9,093 nucleotides of DNA, from NCBI GenBank assembly GCA_003510345.1, contig DOMW01000066.1, positions 1 through 9,093 of the forward strand, given 5' to 3'. Shown piece after piece: positions 1-5,461 of the stretch. The notes under the pieces are model-generated. The model ran no database searches. It was not told the DNA's origin and saw only the letters and a program-made list of their open reading frames with translations. A program made the translations under genes and the position numbers. The stretch's first letter is position 1; each line of letters begins with the position of its first letter. This stretch comes from Clostridiales bacterium (GTDB lineage Bacteria; Bacillota; Clostridia; Christensenellales; Christensenellaceae).

Positions 1-258
1 AGGCATATAATGCGCCGCAGGCTCCTTGTTCCCGCTTCGTTATGGGTTCGGGCGGCACGCCTTGCGGCGTTTGCCCTCGCCTCATACTCAGCGGGTACTG
101 CACTCGCTGCATCGCCCATCGGGGCGCGCTCGTTTCGCACCCCCAAAAGGAATACCCAAAAGCAAGTGCAAGATATTTACACAATAAAATATGGGTTCGT
201 ATTTGGGCGAACATGGCTAGGTAACCGCCAGCCCATGCAAGCACACGTCTTTTTACCC
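1..258. other. Noncoding, hairpin-rich segment downstream of the leftward operon
   Basis: No convincing gene lies here. Open frames exist on the plus strand, but they run into the antisense of the cvpA-like gene and have no family resemblance I recognise. The segment contains several short perfect inverted repeats: 54-75 (GGC plus ACGCC stem with a two-base bulge; the minus-strand loop is GCAA, a GNRA tetraloop), 89-109 (CAGCG/CGCTG), 113-126 (CGCCC/GGGCG, four-base loop), 195-212 (GTTCG/CGAAC) and 212-237 (CATGG/CCATG). A 10-base direct repeat, TATGGGTTCG, occurs at 41-50 and 190-199, and CCCAAAAG occurs twice around 142-163. The composition switches from GC-rich (1-145) to AT-rich (150-195). 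If transcribed, the minus strand would form the 3' trailer of the cvpA-like mRNA. It could be a structured RNA, a dispersed noncoding repeat or simply intergenic DNA; I infer a repeat or structured element with low confidence. Confidence 0.4.
212..237 (-). other. Stem-loop 22 bases past the cvpA-like stop
   Basis: On the minus strand a 9-pair stem with one bulged G and one G-U pair (CATGG+CT.. against ..AG+CCATG) encloses a seven-base loop. It follows the cvpA-like stop codon by about 22 bases, where a transcription terminator or 3'-end-stabilising hairpin would be expected. No run of T follows it on the minus strand, so it is not a textbook intrinsic terminator. It could protect or process the mRNA 3' end, or belong to the hairpin-rich segment around it. 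Confidence 0.3.
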
Positions 259-978
259 CTACCCGCCTATCGTGCCCGGGATAAAATCCAGCAGGAAATT
301 GTGCTCAAAAAAATAGGTGGCGAGCGGGGAGCCCGAAACAAGATCTGAAAAAAGATCGACGCCCACAGGCGCGGAGATCAAAACGACGGGCACCAGCATC
401 ATCAGCGCAAACATACCGAAATAACCGCGCACCATACCCACGCCGCCGCCGGCCAGCATATCGCAGCGTTTAAGCACAGGGAGCGGCGACGCGAAATTCA
501 CCGCGTTGAGCATAAGCGCAATGATGACGCGCGCAATACAGTAAATAATAAGAAAAGCAAGTATGTTTACAACGACGTTCGCGACGGTGTAGTCGAAATA
601 ATCGCTCACTTTCACAATGTTATCCTGTCCGGTAAACACGAGGTCGTTCATGTTCTGGCGCACAAGTTCGTTAAAAGGGTAGGGCATATTCGCGCCCGAA
701 ACAATGGTATCGACCTGCCGGGAGGTCAGTTCGGAAACGACGAGGTTGCCGTCCGCCTGGTTGGCGATCCGCGCGGAGCCTTCGGTGAAATAGCGCAAAA
801 AATTGTAAAACGAGCCGCCCGCGATCGTTTCCGAAAGCACGGGGCCAAACAAATAGCCGACAAGCCAGGAGACCGCCATGCCGATGGTGTTGCCGACAGA
901 AACAAGGAACCCTTTATGCAATCCCTGTAGGATATAAATAATGATCAGGAATATCAGGAACGCATTTAGTAAGCTCAT
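259..978 (-). CDS. CvpA-family-like integral membrane protein
   Basis: The 239-residue protein is probably a four-helix inner-membrane protein. Hydrophobic spans lie at about residues 3-19, 25-47, 131-160 and 186-208, with a hydrophilic, probably extracytoplasmic region at about 50-128. The N-terminal helix followed by a GLHKGF segment (19-24), and the glycine-rich GGGVGMVRG segment (177-185) before the last helix, resemble CvpA/colicin V production proteins. Those are widespread small membrane proteins whose exact role is not settled; in E. coli CvpA is linked to colicin V export and envelope stress. At 239 residues it is longer than the usual 160-200 because of the central loop. The ATG at 978-976 is preceded by GGAGG (987-983), only four bases away. 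It is the second gene of a leftward pair, 72 bases after the membrane-anchored protein gene, and is presumably cotranscribed with it. The family call rests on topology and these two segments. Confidence 0.7.
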   Translation of the reverse strand: MSLLNAFLIFLIIIYILQGLHKGFLVSVGNTIGMAVSWLVGYLFGPVLSETIAGGSFYNFLRYFTEGSARIANQADGNLVVSELTSRQVDTIVSGANMPYPFNELVRQNMNDLVFTGQDNIVKVSDYFDYTVANVVVNILAFLIIYCIARVIIALMLNAVNFASPLPVLKRCDMLAGGGVGMVRGYFGMFALMMLVPVVLISAPVGVDLFSDLVSGSPLATYFFEHNFLLDFIPGTIGG

Positions 979-1018
979 GTATCCTCCGAATTCTTTTCTT
1001 CCCTGTTCAAGACGAAAC

Positions 1019-1040
1019 GGCGGGGCTATTTGTTCCCGCC
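1019..1040 (-). other. GC hairpin between the two leftward genes
   Basis: A perfect six-pair inverted repeat, GGCGGG/CCCGCC, with a ten-base loop sits 11 bases past the stop codon of the membrane-anchored protein gene and 40 bases before the cvpA-like start. On the minus strand it is followed by a mixed sequence (GTTTCGTCTT), not a clean T run. It may attenuate transcription or stabilise mRNA between the two cistrons; a full terminator is doubtful. Confidence 0.35.
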
Positions 1041-1050
1041 CGCGCCCGCG

Positions 1051-2160
1051 CTATTGCAGCGCCATGATATAGCTTTTTTGCTGATCCCAAAGCACGGCAA
1101 AATCGTCGGAAAGCTGTTTGACCTTTACGATCTGCGTATCGGTGGGAATGGTTTTCTCAAGCTGCCCGTCCAGCATATATACATACACATTCTCCGCGGA
1201 AAACGCGTACAGCCGCTCCTGGGTGACCGCCATGCTGAACACATTACGCGGCAGGCGGATATGCGTATCTATCAGGTCGGCCGAAAATACGCGCGCCGCT
1301 TCGATCTCCTGCACGCCCGACCGCGGCACATAGGCCAGCTTGAACGCATTCGCGCCCACGCTTTGCGCGGCGGGCTTCCAGCCATACACCTGCTTCTCGG
1401 CCTGCGTTTCGCCAAAATAGGTGTACGAGGTGATGGAGTTTGTACCGGTTACGAAAATGGTGTTCCCCGTCACGTACACACCGTCCACGATCTGCGTGTT
1501 GATCATGATATTGCCCGTCATGGTCGCGTCCAGCTTATACGTGGAAATATATGAAACAGGCAGCACGTTTGCCGTATCGAGGGAGAGTATCCAGAAGATA
1601 TCCGTATCGCCGTAGAAGCCGAAATCGACCATCTGCCGCCCGCTCATGGGGATCTGGCCGGTTTGCTCGCCGCTCGTATTAAAAAGGGAGACGCGGTAAT
1701 CGAGCGCGCCCGTCTCCTCCACAGTGCCCTGCGTCAATATGGCGACAGCTTCCGTGCCCACTGCCGCGTCGAGGATGTCGGTATCGATGGATGTACTGAA
1801 CATCTGTTCTTTGGTATACGTCATCACCTGCATCGCCTTGCCCGCGTAATTGCAAATAAGGTCGGGGGAGGTGACTGTCTGGCTGCCCTCCATCTCAAGG
1901 GCGAGGTTCCACTTCTCCAGCCCGTCGTTATCCAGCAGGTGGAGCGTGTCACTCTCGTTATATAAAATGCCGTTTTCATTTGCGAAAACGGTATCCGGCA
2001 GGTATTGGTCCATAGCGTTGATATTTCCGGAAAGCGCGAACATGGAGAACACGCCCAAAAAGAAAAGAAGCGCGACCACACCCGCCGCGATAACGGCTAT
2101 GGCGATGATCCAAACAGTCCGCATCCTTGCCTTTTTGCGTTTTGACGGCTTTAAATACAT
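1051..2160 (-). CDS. Membrane-anchored extracytoplasmic protein, beta-propeller-like (DUF5711-type?)
   Basis: The 369-residue protein begins with a strongly basic stretch (residues 4-14) followed by one hydrophobic helix (about 15-38). This is typical of a signal anchor that leaves the C-terminal 330 residues outside the cytoplasm. The exported part has recurring strand-turn-strand elements of the form hydrophobic-h-LD/G-turn-charged, at about 72-88, 155-171, 204-220, 243-259 and 324-340. They resemble PQQ/WD-like propeller blades, for example LHLLDNDGLEKW (73-84) and VYVYMLDGQLEK (325-336). I see no catalytic motif. Clostridial proteins of this size and layout are often annotated DUF5711; that label is from memory and unverified. 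The ATG at 2160-2158 has GGAG at 2171-2168, seven bases upstream. It is the first gene of a leftward unit with the cvpA-like gene and is transcribed from the promoter at 2276-2248. The pairing suggests an envelope complex, but the function is unknown. Confidence 0.7.
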   Translation of the reverse strand: MYLKPSKRKKARMRTVWIIAIAVIAAGVVALLFFLGVFSMFALSGNINAMDQYLPDTVFANENGILYNESDTLHLLDNDGLEKWNLALEMEGSQTVTSPDLICNYAGKAMQVMTYTKEQMFSTSIDTDILDAAVGTEAVAILTQGTVEETGALDYRVSLFNTSGEQTGQIPMSGRQMVDFGFYGDTDIFWILSLDTANVLPVSYISTYKLDATMTGNIMINTQIVDGVYVTGNTIFVTGTNSITSYTYFGETQAEKQVYGWKPAAQSVGANAFKLAYVPRSGVQEIEAARVFSADLIDTHIRLPRNVFSMAVTQERLYAFSAENVYVYMLDGQLEKTIPTDTQIVKVKQLSDDFAVLWDQQKSYIMALQ

Positions 2161-2205
2161 GTGTTCACTCCGCGTATACTCCCGCTTTTTTCCACAGTTC
2201 TAGTT

Positions 2206-2214
2206 ATTATACCA
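2206..2214 (-). promoter_or_regulatory. Possible second leftward extended -10 element
   Basis: On the minus strand TGG is directly followed by a consensus TATAAT (2211-2206), an extended -10 motif. The -35 position (2234-2229, CTGCAT) is poor, so activity would depend on the TGn element. A start near 2199 would give a leader of about 40 bases for the membrane-anchored protein gene. It forms a mirrored pair with TGGTATAAT on the plus strand at 2244-2252. Confidence 0.35.
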
Positions 2215-2223
2215 CATATCCTA

Positions 2224-2252
2224 TGTCCATGCAGTATAATATTTGGTATAAT
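2224..2252 (+). promoter_or_regulatory. Extended -10 promoter for dapF
   Basis: TGG immediately precedes a consensus TATAAT (2247-2252). With a 17-base spacer the -35 position is TGTCCA (2224-2229, three of six consensus), acceptable for an extended -10 promoter. The predicted start near 2259 gives a leader of about 40 bases before dapF. The -10 hexamer coincides with the -10 of the strong leftward promoter, so the two could not be occupied by polymerase at the same time. Confidence 0.55.
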
Positions 2253-2276
2253 ACTACCCGAAAGAACATGTGTCAA
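2248..2276 (-). promoter_or_regulatory. Strong sigma-A-type promoter for the leftward gene pair
   Basis: Read on the minus strand, a perfect TTGACA -35 element (2276-2271) is followed by an exact 17-base spacer and a TATTAT -10 element (2253-2248, five of six consensus). Transcription would start near 2241 and give a leader of about 80 bases before the ATG at 2160. This is the best promoter match in the window. Confidence 0.75.
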
Positions 2277-2299
2277 ACAGGGTTTTGAGGAGCGGATGA

Positions 2300-3112
2300 A
2301 TGAAAATAACCAAAATGCACGGGCTGGGAAATGATTTTATTTTGACGGAGGAACCGCTTTCCGATTACGCCGCCGCCGCCAAAAAGCTTTGCGCGCGCAG
2401 GCTTTCGGTGGGCGCGGACGGGCTGATCGCCATCGCGCCTTCCTCTGCCGCCGATGTGCGTATGCGTATATTCAACCCGGACGGCAGCGAAGCGGAAATG
2501 TGCGGCAACGGCATACGCTGCTTTGCGCGCTATGTGTACGATCACGGCATAGTAAAGGCGGATAGCTTTACCGTGGAGACGCTCGCGGGCGTGCGGGAAC
2601 CAAAACTCTTGCTTGCGGATGGGGCGGTGCAGGGTGTGCGCGTGGATATGGGTGCGCCGGACTTTACACCCGGAAAAATCCCTGTTCTGGCGGAAGACCC
2701 GATGGATTTTGAGGTCGCGGTCGGTGGCAGGCGGGTCAAAGCGGCAAGCGTGCTGATGGGCGTGCCGCATACGGTTGTTTTTTGCGGCGCGCTTGCGGAC
2801 GTGGATGTGGGCGGACTGGGGACGGAAATAGAAAAACATCACTTATTCCCCCGCAAAACAAATGTGGATTTTGCCGAGGTGATTTCCCGTGATACCGTAC
2901 GGATCAAAACATGGGAGCGCGGCGCGGGGCACACGCTCGCCTGCGGCACGGGTTCCACCGCGACAGGCATCATCGCGTATAAAAAGGGCTTTACCGGCGC
3001 TGCGGTAAAAATATTGGTGGAGGCGGGAGAGTTGCTGATCGAGAACACGCCGGACGGGCGCGCGTTTATGACAGGCCCTGCCGATTATGTATTTGAAGGC
3101 GTGACGCTGTGA
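2300..3112 (+). CDS. dapF: Diaminopimelate epimerase
   Basis: DapF interconverts LL- and meso-2,6-diaminopimelate in the cytoplasm. The product is used for lysine and for peptidoglycan cross-links. The 270-residue length is normal for the family. The signatures are clear: an N-terminal KMHGLGNDF segment (5-13), GADG (38-41), the first catalytic cysteine in MCGNGIRCF (Cys68), and the second in ACGTGSTATG (Cys215). These cysteines act as the cofactor-free acid/base pair. The two halves form the pseudo-twofold DapF fold. The ATG at 2300 has GAGGAG at 2287-2292, seven bases away. An out-of-frame ATG at 2296 overlaps it (ATGAATG) and would not give a long product. The gene is first in the rightward series and overlaps the next gene by four bases (GTGA). 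No other dap genes are in the window, so the rest of the pathway must be elsewhere. Confidence 0.96.
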   Translation: MKITKMHGLGNDFILTEEPLSDYAAAAKKLCARRLSVGADGLIAIAPSSAADVRMRIFNPDGSEAEMCGNGIRCFARYVYDHGIVKADSFTVETLAGVREPKLLLADGAVQGVRVDMGAPDFTPGKIPVLAEDPMDFEVAVGGRRVKAASVLMGVPHTVVFCGALADVDVGGLGTEIEKHHLFPRKTNVDFAEVISRDTVRIKTWERGAGHTLACGTGSTATGIIAYKKGFTGAAVKILVEAGELLIENTPDGRAFMTGPADYVFEGVTL

Positions 3113-4491
3113 AGATCGAAATGGAAGAACCCATCGCGCGTCTTTTCGCGTGGTTTCAAAAAACGGGCAGGCCGCTGTACATTGTGGGCGGGGCCGTCCG
3201 CAATAAACTGCTTTCCCTGCCCGTGTCGGATATCGACGCCGCCGCCGCGGTCCCGCCGCAAAAGGTCAAGGAGATAGAGGACGGCGCGTTCCATGTGACG
3301 GAACGTTCCTACGGCTTGGGGACAGTGGTGATCGTAAGCGGCCCTCATTCGTATGAGTATACCGCGTTTCGGCGCGATAGCTACGGTAGGGGCGGCGCGC
3401 ACAGGCCACAGGGCGTGACGCTGACCGAGGATATCGTGGAAGACGCGGCGCGGCGTGATTTTACAGTGAACGCGTTGTATATGGGCGCAGGGGGCGAGGT
3501 CTTGGATCCGCTTGAAAGGGGGCTTTCCGACCTCGCGGCGCGGCGGCTTGCCATGACGCGCCCGGATACCCTTTGCGAGGACGCGCTCCGTATACTGCGT
3601 ATGGCGCGCCTTGCGGCCGAGCTGGGGTTTTCCATAGAGCCGGATACGATGCGGGCGGCAAAAGAAAACGCGGCGGGGCTTAGGGATATCTCGGGCGAGC
3701 GCATACGCGATGAGTTTTTCAAGCTGCTGCTCGCCGATGTGAAATATGGGAATAAGGACGGCGCGCTCATTGGCCTGCATATTTTGAAAGAGGCGGGGGC
3801 ACTGCCATACATCATGCCCGAATTGTTGGAGGGCAAAGGGTTTGTGCAGTCCGCGCAATACCATAGATATGACGTGCTGGAACACAACCTACGCACCTGC
3901 GCCGCCGCCCCGCCGGACATTGCCATCCGCCTTGCCGCATTGCTGCATGATGTGGCAAAACCGGCTGCCTATAAGCGGGATGGAACGCTGTATGTCCACC
4001 CGAAGCTGGGCGCGCAAATGGCGGAAACGATCTTAAAACGACTGAAAACGGAAACCAAACTGGCGCAAACGGTGCTACCGCTCATAGAATGGCATATGTT
4101 TGACCTGGACAACAGCGCGAAGGAAAAGGCGGTTGCGCGGATGATCGTGAAGCTGGGGCGGGAGAACTTTTTGCGGCTTGCCGCGCTGCGGGATGCGGAC
4201 TTTACCGGTTCCGGCATGGGCAATATCGCGCACAGCGCGCAAAAATGGCGGGCCGTGCTGGCAAGCAAAGAGGCCGCGCGCGCGCCGCTTGCGCTGAAGC
4301 AGCTTGCCGTGAACGGGGACGACATCCAAAAAGCGCTCTCGCTTGCCCCCGGCAGGCAGGTGGGCGAACTGTTGCGCCGGTTGCAGGAATACGCGATAAA
4401 AAAACCCGCGCAAAACAACTACACAAGTTTGATCAGATATGCTAGAATACTATATACTGGGATGGCGAACAGGGAAGACGCCGGCGAATAG
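3109..4491 (+). CDS. cca: CCA tRNA nucleotidyltransferase / poly(A) polymerase family protein with HD domain
   Basis: This is a class II nucleotidyltransferase that probably adds or repairs the 3' CCA of tRNA; CC-adding, A-adding or poly(A) polymerase specificity cannot be excluded from sequence alone. The 460-residue protein shows YIVGGAVRN (24-32), the metal-binding DxD of the catalytic centre (Asp41, Asp43), the RRDFTVNA motif (115-122), a DPLERGLSDL segment (133-142), and EDALRILRMARLAAELGF (157-174), which contains the EDxxR nucleotide-selection motif. An HD phosphohydrolase-type domain follows (about 250-370), with His259, His280-Asp281 (LHDVAKP) and further His/Asp residues at 297, 329 and 364. 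The usual VRD is VRN here. The GTG at 3109 is chosen because GAAGG (3095-3099) lies nine bases upstream and the four-base overlap with dapF suggests translational coupling; an in-frame ATG at 3121 is the alternative. It lies in the dapF operon. Confidence 0.9.
   Translation: MKIEMEEPIARLFAWFQKTGRPLYIVGGAVRNKLLSLPVSDIDAAAAVPPQKVKEIEDGAFHVTERSYGLGTVVIVSGPHSYEYTAFRRDSYGRGGAHRPQGVTLTEDIVEDAARRDFTVNALYMGAGGEVLDPLERGLSDLAARRLAMTRPDTLCEDALRILRMARLAAELGFSIEPDTMRAAKENAAGLRDISGERIRDEFFKLLLADVKYGNKDGALIGLHILKEAGALPYIMPELLEGKGFVQSAQYHRYDVLEHNLRTCAAAPPDIAIRLAALLHDVAKPAAYKRDGTLYVHPKLGAQMAETILKRLKTETKLAQTVLPLIEWHMFDLDNSAKEKAVARMIVKLGRENFLRLAALRDADFTGSGMGNIAHSAQKWRAVLASKEAARAPLALKQLAVNGDDIQKALSLAPGRQVGELLRRLQEYAIKKPAQNNYTSLIRYARILYTGMANREDAGE
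4420..4448 (+). promoter_or_regulatory. Probable internal promoter within the 3' end of cca
   Basis: TACACA (4420-4425, four of six -35 consensus) is followed by a 17-base spacer and TAGAAT (4443-4448, five of six -10 consensus), with TGC directly before the -10, an extended -10 arrangement. A start near 4455 would give a leader of about 75 bases for the alpha/beta-hydrolase-fold gene. Being in an AT-richer stretch of coding DNA, it could be a chance match. Confidence 0.45.
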
Positions 4492-4528
4492 GCCCGGGCG
4501 GGCATTCCGAAAGCTGGAGGGTTAAGAC

Positions 4529-5437
4529 GTGTTTGAACAAATCGGCGCGAACAATTTTAAAAACAGGCAGCATACGGGCGCGTATGCGGAAATAGAATTT
4601 GATACGTACATGGAGTACAAAGGCAAGGAAGAGGTGCAGGCCATCACTACCACCCTTCATTATTATGAAAAGGGCGAGGGCGAGCCGTTGATACTGATCC
4701 ACGGGATCGGCCAATCCACCTACACCTGGCGCAAGAATTTTGAAGCGTTGGCAAAAAACTATCATGTCTATGTGCTGGACCTGCCCGGCCACGGGTTTTC
4801 CGGCAAGCCCGAAATGAGCTACAGCATCGAAGAATTCGCGCTTTCACTGGAAGCGTTTATGAATACGCAGAAAATCGTATCCGCGCACCTTTGCGCGTTT
4901 GGCGAGGCGACGGGTTATGTGCTCGATTTCGCGGAACACAACGCCGACCGCGCTAAAAGCATTATACTGATCTCGCCCATTGTATCGGGCGGCGGCGGGC
5001 TTTTAAAAGGGCATGGCATGATATCCGTCTTTGGTTCGGTAGCGTGCAGGATGGTGGTAAACCCGCAAAATATGCGCATGGCGCTGGAAGATTGTTATTT
5101 CGACCGTACGCTTGTTTCGGATGAAGTGGTGACGGAATATTATAACGGCGTGGCGGATAAAGACTTCCGCGTGATCGCCCGCCTGTGCATGAACAATTAT
5201 TTCGATGAAGACGTGATCAACGCACTGGGCGCGGTAAAGTGCCCCATACTGATCCTTGTGGGCAATGACGACAAGATCACCGGCGGCCCCAAATCGGAAT
5301 TTTTGAACCTGAATGTGGGCAACGGCAGTTTCCTCACCATACGCAACTGCGGCTACCTTGTGCAGGAAGAAAAGTTTGAACGGACAAACGAAGCGATCCA
5401 TACATTTCTGAAACAGACGGCCGTGCCGCCGTATTGA
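4529..5437 (+). CDS. Alpha/beta-hydrolase-fold protein lacking the catalytic Ser and His (probable pseudo-hydrolase)
   Basis: The 302-residue protein has an alpha/beta-hydrolase core from about residue 42: LHYYEKGEGEPLILIHGIG (43-61) with the HG oxyanion motif (58-59), DLPGHGFSGKP (84-94), and the acid-strand segment PILILVGNDDKI (239-250) with Asp248 as the likely acid. The nucleophile elbow is not intact. The segment LCAFGEATGYVLDFA (121-135) contains no Ser: ungapped alignment puts Gly125 at the nucleophile site, and a literal GxNuxG reading puts Ala127 there. The usual C-terminal catalytic His is Tyr276 (NCGYLVQEE, 273-281). The frame is intact and all other landmarks are kept, so this looks like a maintained non-catalytic fold rather than a decaying gene. 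The first 40 residues are an extension without a recognised motif. The GTG at 4529 has GGAGG (4516-4520) eight bases upstream. It lies between cca and the primosome pair; its role is unknown. Confidence 0.82.
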   Translation: MFEQIGANNFKNRQHTGAYAEIEFDTYMEYKGKEEVQAITTTLHYYEKGEGEPLILIHGIGQSTYTWRKNFEALAKNYHVYVLDLPGHGFSGKPEMSYSIEEFALSLEAFMNTQKIVSAHLCAFGEATGYVLDFAEHNADRAKSIILISPIVSGGGGLLKGHGMISVFGSVACRMVVNPQNMRMALEDCYFDRTLVSDEVVTEYYNGVADKDFRVIARLCMNNYFDEDVINALGAVKCPILILVGNDDKITGGPKSEFLNLNVGNGSFLTIRNCGYLVQEEKFERTNEAIHTFLKQTAVPPY

Positions 5438-5440
5438 TAC

Positions 5441-5460
5441 ACGGGTAAAAACGGGTAAAA
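5441..5460 (+). repeat. Tandem 10-base duplication before the DnaD-like start
   Basis: ACGGGTAAAA is repeated twice exactly and head to tail, ending one base before the ATG at 5462. It occupies nearly all of the 24-base gap after the hydrolase-fold gene. There is no GGAGG-type ribosome binding site; the nearest purine stretch is GGG at 5453-5455, so initiation may be weak or coupled to the upstream gene. A close copy (ACGGGTAAAAC) also occurs inside the DnaD-like gene at 6565-6575. Confidence 0.7.
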
Positions 5461-5461
5461 C

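Noticed and set aside
10..348. Plus-strand open frame of 112 codons with a signal-peptide-like start (Arg-rich, then Ala/Leu-rich)
   Set aside because: Its 3' third is antisense to the cvpA-like gene, its composition looks like translated GC-rich hairpins, it has no recognisable family, and the upstream region is cut by the window edge. The signal-peptide look is probably accidental.
1030..1554. Plus-strand frame of 174 codons opposite the membrane-anchored protein gene
   Set aside because: It is antisense to a gene with a clear anchor helix, good ribosome binding site and promoter; its protein is rich in His/Arg, as typical shadow frames are.
2235..2240. First plus-strand TATAAT as the dapF -10 element
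   Set aside because: The position 17 bases upstream (CCACAT) has no -35 similarity and no TGn precedes it; the TATAAT at 2247 with TGG is better.
3085..3885. Minus-strand frame of 266 codons
   Set aside because: It is opposite the well-supported nucleotidyltransferase gene, with no start signal or family match.
4492..4499. GCCCGGGC palindrome after cca as a terminator or operator
   Set aside because: An eight-base self-complement with no loop and no T run is common by chance in GC-rich DNA.
4892..4894. Cys122 as a substitute nucleophile in the hydrolase-fold protein
   Set aside because: Its flanks (AHL-C-AFG) do not fit a GxNuxG elbow and it would sit in the preceding strand, three residues early.
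4529..5437. Calling the hydrolase-fold gene a pseudogene
   Set aside because: It has an intact full-length frame, a good ribosome binding site and conserved fold segments; only the catalytic residues are changed, which fits a repurposed protein.
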